64,000 nucleotides of DNA from Geosiphon pyriformis. Lineage: Eukaryota > Glomeromycota > Glomeromycetes > Archaeosporales > Geosiphonaceae. Below are positions 13,200-23,563 of this stretch, piece after piece (the stretch's first letter is position 1; the number at the start of each line of letters is the position of its first letter). Both the position numbers and the translations under genes were made by a program. The DNA lies in assembly GCA_016748015.1 (NCBI GenBank), contig JAAOMT010000445.1:129239-193238 (forward strand). Direction: 5' to 3'. Under the pieces are notes generated by a model. That model saw only the letters and a program-made list of their open reading frames with translations, was not told the DNA's origin and did no database searches.

Positions 13200-14215
13200 G
13201 AACAATTGGGACAAATGAACATAGGAAACTTAGATCCATTTCAATGTATGCAGCTCAAGATGTTACTTAACAATTTCAATGACATTTTTGCCAGCGAAAA
13301 TGAGTTTGGCTGAACTAACATCATCCAGCATCAGATCAAGACTAGAGATGCAATGCCAATCAAACAAAGAGCATACAGAGTGCTGCTAGCCAGCCATAAA
13401 ATTATTCATCAAGAGATAAACAGAATGCTTGACAATGGGCTAATCCAACTATCAATAAGACTATAGTCATCATCAGTGGTACTCGTCTGTAAAAAGAATG
13501 GAAAAATCTGGTTTTGTGTAGACTACAAAAAACTTAATAGTGTAACTCATGGAGACAATTATCCAACTCCACGAATACAGGAATTATTTGACACTTTCGG
13601 TGGGAACAAATGGTTCTCAACATTAGATTTGGACAGTGGTTACTGGCAAGTAGTCATGAATCCAACTGACAAAAAAAAGACAGCATTTACTACTAGAGAA
13701 GAGAATTTCGAATTTGAAGTGATGCCATTCGGCTTAACCAATGCCCCAGCAACTTTCCAATGGCTAATGGAAATTGTTTATACTGGCTTATTGTGGAAAT
13801 CAGTAGTTGTATACTTGGACAACACCAATGTATTCTCAAAAATGTTTGATGATCATCTTCATCATCTTTAACAACTGTTCAAAAGACTAAGAAGAGCAGG
13901 ATTAAAGTTAAATGCAACAAAGTGCTTCTTTGACAAGACAGAACTAAAATTTTTGGGACACATAGTCAGCAAAGATGGCATCAAAATAGATCCAAAGAAA
14001 ATAGAGATAGTAAAGAACTTTCCAGTGCTGACCAATATAACAGAACTGAAATCATTCTTGGGATTCACCAGCTACTATTAACATTTTATCAAGAACTTTT
14101 TCAAGATAGCGCAGCCACTCAACCAACTGCAAAACAAAGATACAAAATATAAATGGACCAAAAGTCAACAAGAAGCTTTTGATATTCTAAAAAGAAAGCT
14201 TATACAAGCTCTAGT
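13200..14215 (+). pseudogene. Element A reverse transcriptase
   Basis: Ty3/gypsy RT motifs are visible in order: VVLVCKKNGKIWFCVDYKKL, FSTLDLDSGYWQV (motif A Asp), TAFTTREENFEFEVMPFGLT, APATFQ and the catalytic box at 13812-13823. The box reads Tyr-Leu-Asp-Asn; the second catalytic Asp is lost. Element C keeps YLDD at the same place, so this copy was inactivated by a GAC-to-AAC change. Then come the thumb and connection segments (LKLNATKCFF, LKFLGHIVSKDG). Stops at about 13870 and 14079 also break it. Confidence 0.9.
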
Positions 14216-14615
14216 ACTGATCTATCCAGATTACAGCAAACCATTCATCATCACCACGGATGCATCCAGCCAGGCATTAGGAACAGTACTATCTCAGAGA
14301 GGACCAGACAGCAGAGAACATTCAGTGGCATATGCCAGCAGAGGTTTAATACTGGCCAAAAAGAACTATGGAACACCGGAAAAAGAACACTTAGCAATAT
14401 ACTGGTCAGTTATGAAATGGAAAAAATATTTGAGCCAGAAGTTTAAGATGTACACAGATCACAAAGGATTAACATCACTTCAAAAACAAAAATTTGGAAA
14501 TAGAAGACAGTTAAAATGGAAAATAGCACTCGCACCATATAAGTATATTATATATTATAAAAAAGGAAAAGACAATGGAAATGCGAATGGTTTATTGCAA
14601 ATGAGACAAATCTAA
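14216..14615 (+). pseudogene. Element A RNase H
   Basis: The segments FIITTDASSQALGTVLSQR (first Asp), EKEHLAIYWSVMKWKKYL (Glu) and MYTDHKGLTSL (Asp) give the acidic catalytic residues of a Ty3/gypsy RNase H. The domain follows the RT connection directly in frame. A TAA ends the open stretch at 14613-14615. The same TAA is present in element C. The ancestral enzyme removes the RNA template during cDNA synthesis. Confidence 0.85.
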
Positions 14616-14799
14616 AAACATTTCAACCCAAAAATATAACAAAACCAGAACAATACCAATGGAAAAATACAACAAAAGATGAACATACAAAAATATCAAC
14701 AATTGCAACATTATATAAACACTCAACAGTTCAAGGAGAAGTTATCTTAAACAGAACAAAAGAGTATCAAACAACAGTCAAAATATTTTATCACTCACC

Positions 14800-15662
14800 A
14801 AAATATACTTTATTAGAAAAATAGAAGGGATCCAGATCAACCAACCAGAGTAATTACGGAGCCAAAAAAAGAGACAATATTATTCAACATGTATTCAAAT
14901 CCAACAGCAGGACATTTTCACAAAAAAGCAACCATAGAAAGAACCAGAAAGAGATACTATTGGCCATTAATGTACCCAGACATCATTTAATATGTTCAAA
15001 ATTGTGATGCTTGTCAGCGAAGAGGAGGAACAAGATCCAGTGAACCATTAAGACCAATCAAAGTGGGACAACCATTTGACTGTATTGGAATTGATTTAAT
15101 CAGACCATTAACAATCACCAGCAGAGGAAACAGATACATAGCGGTAGCTATGGACTATCTCACTAAATGGCCAGAAGCAAAAGCAATTCAAAGAGCAGAT
15201 GCAGAATCCATTGCCGAATTCATTCATCAGAATTTGATTTGTTGACATGAATGTCCAAAAGAATTATTATCAGACCAAGGAACTTATTTTGTGAACAGAA
15301 CATTAACAGAATTGAGCCAAAGATTCGGAATCAAGAGACCATTATCATCACCATACCATCCACAAACCAACGGATTAGTAGAAAGATTCAATAGAACACT
15401 GTGTGAAACAATAGCTAAGCTTAGCCAAGAAAACCAGAACGATTGGAATTTGTTCATATCATCAATACTATTTGCTTATCAGACAATGAAACAAGATACT
15501 ACACGAGCAACACCATTTGAATTAGTATATGAGAGAACAGCAATGTTACCAGTAGAGAGAGAAATTAATACATATCCAGCTAAACCAATAACAGAAGAAA
15601 ATTTTCAAGAAACCTTGCTAAAAAGAACATATGACTTAATGGAAACATTGGAAAACAAATGA
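14800..15662 (+). pseudogene. Element A integrase, zinc-binding and DD35E catalytic core
   Basis: The N-terminal zinc-binding part is seen as NPTAGHFHKKAT and NCDACQRRGG. The catalytic core has Asp at 15093 (IGIDLI), Asp at 15273 (LSDQGT) and Glu at 15381 (LVERFNR). There are 35 residues between the second Asp and the Glu. A TGA at 15243-15245 (CGA in the ancestor, by context) and a TAG at 14822 break it. The 4-bp duplication around the element reflects this integrase. Confidence 0.88.
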
Positions 15663-16745
15663 AAAAGAGCAGCTGATAATATTCAAAAGTTACAAGAAAA
15701 ACAGAAAAAAAGACACAATAGTCAACTATCAGACAAACCAGTTAAATTCAAGATTGGAGACAAAGTATTACTACATCATACCAAAGTAGAAAAACAATGA
15801 AGTAGAAAATTTGACTCCAAATGGGACAGACCATTTTACATAGAAGAAATTCTGGAAAATAGAGCTTACAAATTAAGATTGAATAACAAAATTTTAACCA
15901 AAGCAGCACATGGAGATTGACTGAAGCCATATTGCAACATCACGTTACCATCTACCAGTAATATTCCACAATTAGGAGTACAGAGAATACTAGTCTGACC
16001 AGATGAGATTTCATGAGATCTGGAACCAATCGTTATTATCAACAACAACACATTAAATTGATCAATCAAAAGAATATATAAAGACATGGTAAATGTGACA
16101 GAAAATATCAGAAAAATAGAAATTATAGACAACATTCACACACTAGCACAACAATTCTTTCAATTAATCCAACACCAGGAAATGGAGATTACAATCAATC
16201 AACAAACCATTTGATATTAAGATACTAGAAAGACATTGCAACTCAGAACACTAAAGAAAACTGAAAATACGGTGGACAAAATCATGGCAAAAGTAAAATT
16301 AACAATAAAAAAATTGACAAAAGAGTCACTATATTAAGAGTTGACTAAAGAAACTTGGAATTGGTAGATACAACAATTTCCACGAAACTATTGTTATTTT
16401 TACTTAAGACAACATGTAAATATCCAGAATCTATATACAGATAAAACAAAGCAATTATTCGACAAAAGAATACTACAACAATTAGAACATTTTGTGGGAA
16501 AAAACAACTTATCCACACAAGCCTGAACCATATATCAAATACGCACAGCATTTCAAGATAAACCAGAAATATTGCTCAGCAAAGCAATAGATATAGTTAC
16601 CAATAATCAATTGAGAAAAATCACCAATGTTCAATTTGAAGAATTACAGACCCAAATAACACAAGTAATTCTCGAAAACAAAATTCAGGAAATACTTCAA
16701 GAAGGGGAATTACATAAGTTAGATTTTGACGGAGCTCAATATTAA
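15663..16745 (+). pseudogene. Element A post-integrase C-terminal region
   Basis: First comes an SH3-like, Lys-rich integrase tail (KIGDKVLLHHTKVEK, FYIEEI, YKLRLNNKILTKAAHGD). About 280 further codons follow that are predicted helical and Gln/Glu/Lys-rich (VDKIMAKVKL, FDKRILQQLEHFVGKNN, FEELQTQITQVILENKIQEI), ending in LDFDGAQY. The tail is collinear with C and its last residues recur in B, so it belongs to the family. No chromodomain is recognised. It might be a coiled-coil accessory or targeting domain. Confidence 0.65.
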
Positions 16746-16758
16746 AAAGAGGGAATAA
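16743..16758 (+). other. Polypurine tract of element A
   Basis: TAAAAAGAGGGAATAA directly precedes the 3' LTR and overlaps the polyprotein stop codon. The equivalents are GAAGGGAATAA in B and AAAAGGAGGAAATAA in C. It is the expected plus-strand primer site. Confidence 0.75.
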
Positions 16759-17620
16759 TATTACTCATAGAAATATAGGAAATATATTAACATAATTATT
16801 AGCCAATTAGAAGTAAGCATAGTAAATGTGGAATTCCAGGATTCCTCTTAGGAATTGCAGAATTCCAGGAATTTCAGAATTCCCCGACAAGAAATTGCAG
16901 GATTCCAGAATTCCAGAATTCCTCTCAAAGAAATCGCAGGATTCTAGGAATTCCAGGATTCCTGTTGTGAAGAATCGAGGAATTGAAAAATCCCAATTAT
17001 GTATATATAGTGGTAGTATTAGAAACAGAAAAGACAGAATTGATATCACAGAATTCTTAGCCAAGAAACAAAATCATCAAATAAATAATTATTCCATATC
17101 TCAATCCACTCTCTACTATCAACACTTTATATTAATAGTAATTGATACTTAACCACACTGGAACAATAGCTCTTGATCATGGCTATTGACGGAATACTAA
17201 TTTGCCAAACTGCCTGAACTTATTTCTTTTCTTTCTTTATTTTCTTTTATTTTTCTTTATTTTTATTTTTTTTTGTTGTTTACTAATTGAGTAAAAGGAT
17301 TAAACACTGAGTTATTGACGTCAAGGATAGCCTGGTAAAAGACCCAGAAATAAGGGTAGGATTTTATATATTATCAGATAGCTTACCAGAAGGGCATGAC
17401 TACCAGACTAAATCTGGCCACCACGCTGAAAAAGAAATTGGGAAAACTCTTGGAAAGATACATCTACTATCAACACTATTGAATCTCTGTTCATTATACA
17501 AAGGACTCCATCAAAACCTTCAGATATAACACCTTCAGAATATTATCAACAGAAATAGCTTCTGAGCACCAAGTTATGGGTTGTTATTTACTTTAACAGC
17601 AGAAAAAATCCCCTGTAACA
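16759..17620 (+). repeat. 3' LTR of element A
   Basis: It begins TATTAC and ends TGTAACA at 17620. It is 862 bp, the same as the 5' LTR. In the first 340 bases the copies differ at roughly 30 sites by eye, nearly all transitions, with no indel seen. LINE-1 ORF1 resumes at 17621. Confidence 0.92.
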
Positions 17621-20252
17621 ACGCTCTGGTGTCTGCTTCTTCTAATAAGAAACCTTTTAAAAGAAATATTTTTGATGTGAATTGTCTTCAGTTGGCCAGG
17701 TTATATGCCAAGAAAAATGTTCCTATTTTTCATCCTGCTGCTTTTAGTAGCAAATCATAAGCTTAAGTAGTCTTTTTTGTGTCTCCTTCTGGTGGACTTC
17801 AGTTTGATTTTGGTTCTGGTTCTGGTTTTTTTTCTTCTGGTGTCTCAGGTTTGAGTGGGGGTTCTCCTCTAGTCATGAACATTAACTCATTTTTGGATGC
17901 TTGTTTGGCCTCTTTGAAATGCTCCTTAGAGCTTTTGAGTAATCAGGTTTCTGGTATTGTGCACAAACTCAGTGGCATGGAATTGGTGCCTTTGGCCCCC
18001 CCTTCATCTTCTGGTCATTCAGTTGCCCCAATAGTTGTCAATGTGGAGTCAGATTTGAATATGGTGTTAGATGGTTCAGTGGTGGTGTCTGCATCTCTTC
18101 CTGTTGTTCCAGCTCTGAGCTTCAGTAGCTCAAAAGTCTTAACTACCAAGGTGGGCTGTCTGAAGTCCAAATTGGTGGCTCTTAAAGCCTTAATTGGTTC
18201 TGTTTTGGTAAAGTTAAATCAGTTGTGTGTTGGCTTAAGTTTTTTGGTTTTTTCCTCCTTTCAATAAGTGGTTTGGTTTGGAAGCTTGCTGTGTGCAATG
18301 TTCATGGCATCAATGTTCCTGCAAAGCAAATAAATGTTGTGTGTTGACATGCAAATTCTGGTAATATGGTGTCTTTTATTACAGAAACTAAATTGAGATC
18401 CAGTATCAAGCCTCAGATTGCTAATAAGTTTGAGGATGTGCATATCTTTATGTCTGGCTTGGATAAAGGTTTTCTCGGTGTTGGGGTTGCTGTAATTATA
18501 AACAATTTATTAGTTCATCATGTGTCTAAGGTAAAGAAGATTCCTGGCAGGATTATTTTAGTTCGGCTTTTGTTTAAAATCAAGCTTTTGGTCATGATTC
18601 TGGATTTGTATGCTGGTGCCTCTTCTGAGACCAGATTTGGTCAAGCTTTGGAGATAAACTCTTTGATTACAGAAGCTGTTAATTCTAGCACTTTTGTGGT
18701 TCTGGATGGGAATTTTAATGAGAATGGGTCTGGAAGAAGTGCAATTTTCAAGTTCTGTTTGGGTCTGGATTTGGTTAATTCATTTGCCAATCATCATATG
18801 GAAAAGGCCCCCACATGGAACAATTCACAGGAAGTTAAAAAGACAATTGATTTTATTTTTGTTAGGAGGAATCTTTTTTCTGCCATCATTGGTCATCAGG
18901 TTTGCTCTGTGTCTGGTTTTTTTAACACTAATCATAGTGCTGTTTTGGTTTTGATTGGCTTGGGTGGATTCCTAAACATTCAGTTGAATAGCTTATACAA
19001 ACAGGCTAACAAGAATTGTTGAAAGTTCAAAATTAAAGATGCTAATGGCCCCAAATAGACTGGTTTTAGAGATTGCCTTTCTGCCAAGCTTTTGGTGGTT
19101 GCTGATAAATTTCTTGGTGCTGAAACTTACAGTAATGTAGATGCTATATGGGCAATTTTAGAAAAGATGGTGGTAAAATTAGCTGATGAGACATTTTCAA
19201 GACAGTGGTTTAGTGAGTTTTATTGTTCTAGGAATAAATTTTCTTCTAAGTTCTTTGGTTTAGAATTGTTGGTTGCCAAGATTGTTAAAAAGTTTATCTC
19301 GGGTGATTTGCCTAGAGTTGATTGTTTTATAAGAACATGGTCAACTTTGGATTGTGCCAAGGCTTGTGCTTTTGCTGACTTGGTTGGCTTGGATGGAAAG
19401 ACTGAAGTAGTTCTTGAACATTTATCATTGGTTTATAAAGAATACAGGAGATTTAAGATATATGAGTCGAAAGTAGCTAAGGAGGCTTCTATTAAACTGG
19501 TAATATCGAAGTGCATGGAAAATTTCTGCTCTAACAAAGACAGCATAATTAGGAGTGTTTTGGATCAGCCCTTTTACAAAGTAGTTTTGAATTACCTGGT
19601 CATGGATAATGAATTAATTTTAGAATCTGAGGAAATAAAGCTCAATGTTGATAGAATTATGGAGAGTTGGACTAGGAAGCAGATGGTGCTTTTGGTGGTA
19701 TCTGACCTTTGGGCTCATTAGTATGCTTTGTTAGATTATGTGCAGGATTGTGCTTTTTTTAATGTGATGAGTGTTATCAATTTGAATGAGTTGCTCTTAG
19801 TTGTCAATAGCCTGCCCGATGGTAAAGCAGCTGGCTTGTCTAGTATCCCTAATGAACTATAAAAATGCAGTGGCAATGAAATGTTGAGATATCTCTTGAG
19901 ATTATTGAATACATGTTTGTTGGTCAGTGGTGTTCCTGTTTTGTAGAGAAGGGCTTGGGTCTCAATAATCCCTAAACTATATGATTAAGATGGGGTTTTT
20001 ACAAATACATAACCTATAGCTTTGATTGAGACTGCCAGAAAAATTCTCTCCAAGATTTTTTCTGATAGGATCTCTTCTGTATGCAGCAAGTTTGGAGTTC
20101 TTCAGGGTGATAACTTTTTTATTTTAAAGAGTATGTTTACCCAATCTCCAGTGTTCACAGTTGGTTCAGTTGTTGAAAATGCTCTGGAAAAAGATCAAGA
20201 ACTTTGGTTGGTTCTTTAGGACATGTGCAAGGCTTATGATTTTGTGGACTGG

Positions 20253-21204
20253 TATTACTCATAGAAAAAGAATACAAGAAAATAGTAAGAAAAACAGATA
20301 AGGAAAATAGACTAATAAGAGAATAGTATTTAGCATGTGAGCACATTGCTCAGCAATGTGAAGCATTATCAGAGAATCATGGCACATTGTTCAGCAATGA
20401 GCACATTGTCAGAAATTACAGGCACATTGTTCAGCAATGTAAGCATTGCTTGAGAAATCATAGCACATTGCTCACAAATGTGCAGAATCTTGTATAACAT
20501 AAATTATATATATAGCAAGAGTATTAAAAGCAGAAAAAGTAATTCTTGGAGAATTCAATAGAGTTTTATTAATTTAGAACAATCCCCTTTCTTCTCTATT
20601 TATTAACCCTCATTTTAAGGATAGTTGCTATCAACCAAAATAAAATTATATAAATAAAAGATCTCTCCAATTCTTCAAATTCATGTTATTGTTGTTTGTT
20701 TGAAAATATAATCACTCTTCCATTTATCAACACTTCATGTTGATAAAATTCAACACTTAACCATACTGGAACAATAGCTCTTGATCATGGCTATTGACAA
20801 GATACTAACTTGCGCATTGCCTTGGCTTATTTTTTTATGTTATTTCTTTTATTTTTTTGTCTTAATTGTTGTTATTACTAACTCTATTGAGGATTAATGC
20901 ATGGGGTACTAACATCAGAATATAGCACTGGTAAAAGATCCAGAAATAAGAGTAGAACACTTGATTGAGATTAGCTTACCAAGAGAAATACTGGCCATCA
21001 TGCTGAGAAAGAAATTGATGAAACAGTAGTTTTGGGAAGCTACAGATAAAACTATTACCACTGAATCTCTGTCTATTATACAAAAGACTCAACCAAAACT
21101 TTCAGATAAACCCACCTTCAGATTTCCATCATTAACAACAGCCTTGAGCACCAAGTTACGGGTTTGTTATTTACTCCAATAACCAACAAAGTTCACCTGT
21201 AACA
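20253..21204 (+). repeat. 5' LTR of element B
   Basis: It begins TATTAC and ends CCTGTAACA. U3 (20335-20480) carries four or five units built on CACATTGCTCAGCAATGTG. This is a 19-base near-palindrome with 9-base arms around one base (first copy 20342-20360). It is unlike the U3 of A and C. A TATATATATAG box is at 20505-20515. The R/U5 half (CTGGAACAATAGCTCTTGATC...) is homologous to A and C. Confidence 0.9.
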
Positions 21205-21206
21205 TT

Positions 21207-21224
21207 TGGTGCTTCCTGTAAAGT
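21207..21224 (+). other. Primer-binding site of element B
   Basis: TGGTGCTTCCTGTAAAG begins two bases after the 5' LTR and matches the PBS of A and C apart from transitions. B therefore uses the same kind of tRNA primer. Confidence 0.65.
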
Positions 21225-21339
21225 ATAATTTAACAAAGAACCAGTACCAACAACAACCATGCAGAAAAGTGGCAGACCAAGAGGAAACAAGAGAAAATCA
21301 CTTAGAATTCACAAAATTCTTATTTTACTATTATCTTTG

Positions 21340-21905
21340 TAAAAACTCATTAAAAACTCATTAAATTAAAACTCCAATTATTCAAGACCCAATCATTAAA
21401 ACCCTGAACATTCAAAATGTACTATTGATAAATTTGTTAAAACTCATTAAATTAAAACTCTATTTATTCAAAACCCAATCATTAAAACCCCAAACATTCA
21501 AAACATACCATTGATAAATTCATTAAAACTTGTTAAATTAAAACTCCGTTTATTCAAAATCCAATCATTAAAACTCCGAACATTCGAAACTTACTATTAA
21601 TAAATTCATTAAAAACTTGTTAAATTAAAACTCCAATTATTTAAGACCCAATCATTAAAATCCCAAACATTTGAAAATTACTGTTGATAAACTCATTAAA
21701 ACTCATTAAATTAAAACTCCAATTATTCAAAATCCAATCATTAAAACCCCAAACATTCAAAACTTACCTTTGATAAATTCATTAAAAACTCATTAAATTA
21801 AAACTCCAATTATTCAAGACCCAATCATTAAAACCTCAAACATTCAAAACTTACTTTTGATAAACTTGTTAAAACCCATTAAAGCTCTGATTATTCAAGA
21901 CCCAA
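21340..21905 (+). repeat. 86-bp minisatellite in element B (about 6.5 copies)
   Basis: The core TTAAATTAAAACTC recurs near 21361, 21447, 21533, 21620, 21706 and 21793, spaced 86-87 bases apart. A degenerate unit follows near 21870. Each unit also has an ATTATTCAAGACCCAATCAT-like and an AACATTCAAAAC-like part. A unit of 86 is not a multiple of three, so the array cannot encode a repeated peptide in one frame. The words resemble the Asn/Gln-rich Gag linker of A and C (about 9120-9200), from which it may have expanded. Confidence 0.85.
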
Positions 21906-22199
21906 TCATTCAAAAACCCAAACATTTGAAACCCAATAATTTCAACTCCACTATTGCACAAAGAAACTTACCATTGATAAAACTTGTTAAACCTCTAGCA
22001 ATTCAAACTCTGGGAATTATTCAAAAACCTAAACATTCAAAGTCTGATAAATTCCAAACACCGTTATCATACAAGGAAACTTATCTCCGATAGCCCAATA
22101 AAATCTAATTCCCACGGTAACAATAAATCAGCAAAATTCACCTAATAGCCCTGAGTCAGAATATTAGAATGTAGTCACAATCTACTTTCATGTGTCATA

Positions 22200-22620
22200 T
22201 ATTCAAAAAAGAGCCAATCAGTGAGAACAAATGGGAATTGGAATCGGAACTTAATCCTGATTCAAACTCCACTAATGATGACAATGATTCAAACTCCACT
22301 AATAACAATGACGATTTAAACTCTGCCAACAACAAATTCAAATTCTGCTTCAAACACTAAACAATATATCACACTTTTAAATCTTACAATAGAGCAGGAA
22401 TTAACTAAATTCAGTGATAATAATAAGGGCATTATGTCTGAACATGCACATAATATAGATGCAAGATTTGAAATTAATATTCTGGACAGACTGCTATAGT
22501 TAAAAACTCCAGTCATGTATAAAATTAGATTTACAAATAGCAATAGAAATTATAGCAACAACATTGATACAAAAAAGAAATTTAAAAGATTTCGCAGAAG
22601 TTCAATATTAAAGAAGGGAA
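22200..22620 (+). pseudogene. Element B residual polyprotein: acidic linker, dUTPase N-terminus fused to polyprotein end
   Basis: The text EPISENKWELESELNPDSN is followed by Asp/Asn/Ser repeats and matches the acidic linker before dUTPase in C. Next come KGIMSEHAHNIDARFE (dUTPase motif 1) and, in another frame, LDLQIAIEI. After about ten codons the sequence jumps to AEVQY-stop and the PPT, equivalent to the polyprotein C-terminus of A. This records a deletion that joined early dUTPase to the extreme 3' end. It is non-coding now. Confidence 0.75.
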
Positions 22621-22623
22621 TAA

Positions 22624-23563
22624 TGTTACTTATAGAAAAAGAATACAAGAAAATAGTAGAAAAAACAGATAGGAAAAATAGACCAATAAGAGAATAGTAT
22701 TTAGCATGTGAGTACATTGCTCAGCAATGTAAAGCATTGTTAGAGAATTACGGCACATTGTCAGAAATTACAGACACATTGCTTAGCAATGTAAGCATTG
22801 TTTAAGAAATCATAGCACATTGCTCACAAATATGCAGAATCTCGTATAACATAAATTATATATATATAGCAAGAGTATTAAAAGCAGAAAAAGTAATTCC
22901 TGGAAAATTCAATAGAGTTTTATTAATTTAGAACAATTTCTTTTCTTCTTTATTTATTAACTCTCATTTCAAGAATAGTTACTATTAACTGAAATGGAAT
23001 TATATAAATAAAAGATCTCTCTAATTCTTCAAATCCATGTTATTGTTGTTTGTTTGAAAATATAATCACTCTTCCATTTATCAACACTTAACTACACTGG
23101 AACAATAGCTCTTGATCACAACTATTGACAGGATACTAACTTGCATATTGCCTTGGCTTATTTCAAATTTCTTATTTTCTTTTTATTTTCTTTTCTTTTC
23201 TTTTATTTTCTTTTGTTTGTTGACTTACTACTGATTAAAGAGATTAAACATTGAGTAATTGATGTCAAGGATAGCCTAGTAAAAGACCCAAAAATAAGAA
23301 TAGAATTATATATATTAATAGATAGCTTACTAGAAGAACATGACTGCCAGAATAAACTGGCCACCAAACTGAAGACAGAAATTGGGAACACAACTCACCA
23401 ACCAACTACATCATCACTGAATCTCTGTTTATTATACAAAAAACTCAACTCTAAAACCTTCAGATATAACCAACATACCAATAACACCAGCATTGTCAAG
23501 ATATTGAGTACCAAGTTATGAATTTGTTATTTGATTTGAGACCCCAAATAATCATTTGTAATA
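22624..23563 (+). repeat. 3' LTR of element B
   Basis: It begins with an intact TGTTAC and ends TTTGTAATA (ancestral GTAACA). At 940 bp it is slightly shorter than the 5' copy, mostly because it has less of the CACATTGCT repeat array (22710-22835) and of the sequence after CATTTATCAACACTT. CTGG and LINE-1 ORF2 follow. Confidence 0.88.

Larger units (their letters stand above)
8373..16745 (+). pseudogene. Element A gag-pol polyprotein frame (about 2,790 codons)
   Basis: Gag, protease, dUTPase, RT, RNase H, integrase and the C-terminal region all lie in the same frame. The only departure is a local excursion between about 11430 and 11605, where an indel and an 8-bp AATGGGAA-type slip compensate each other. 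The terminal codons are CAA TAT TAA at 16737-16745, overlapping the PPT. No clear ATG survives at the start; homologous codons begin about 8373. Many in-frame stops are CGA-to-TGA, CAA-to-TAA or TGG-to-TGA/TAG changes. Known Ty3/gypsy polyproteins are usually 1,200-1,700 aa. The extra length here comes from a long Gag, a Cys-rich module, a dUTPase and a long tail. Confidence 0.85.
7451..17624 (+). mobile_element. Ty3/gypsy LTR retrotransposon A, complete but decayed
   Basis: The element spans 7455-17620 (10,166 bp) with two LTRs of 862 bp each. It is flanked by the 4-bp target duplication ACAC (7451-7454) and ACGC (17621-17624), which differ by one CpG-to-CpA change. Removing the element and one duplication restores the LINE-1 ORF1 frame exactly. 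The internal region holds a PBS, one long gag-pol frame ending at 16745, and a purine-rich PPT next to the 3' LTR. It is homologous throughout to element C. Confidence 0.93.
6222..18267 (+). pseudogene. LINE-1 ORF1 (nucleic-acid-binding protein), interrupted by element A
   Basis: The frame opens at ATG 6222. It is shifted by one base in an A-run near 6312-6321, runs to 7454, then continues from 17621 to the stop at 18265-18267. Visible parts are a Ser/Lys-rich N-terminus, a region near nt 6920-7100 that looks like an RRM (VVIKEIPIDM...SEFGVIRSIKIQL), and a zinc knuckle at 7399-7440. The second knuckle Cys is Tyr here, although the LINE-2 copy keeps it. A hydrophobic helix-rich C-terminal region follows (LELLSNQVSGIVHKL). 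In-frame stops near 17758 and 17764 and the 10.2-kb insertion make it a pseudogene. LINE ORF1 proteins bind the element RNA; this role is inferred from the family. Confidence 0.8.

Noticed and set aside
8317-16758. TGA read as Trp or Arg (variant genetic code), because A and C share many in-frame TGA codons.
   Set aside because: Host genes in the window use TGG for Trp and end in TGA (TMEM256-like, Arc1-like, FAHD1). CpG decay of CGA explains the shared TGA.
21857-22093. Gene encoded by the minisatellite and its flank.
   Set aside because: The 86-base period breaks any reading frame and the open stretch is a low-complexity Lys/Pro/Ile product.
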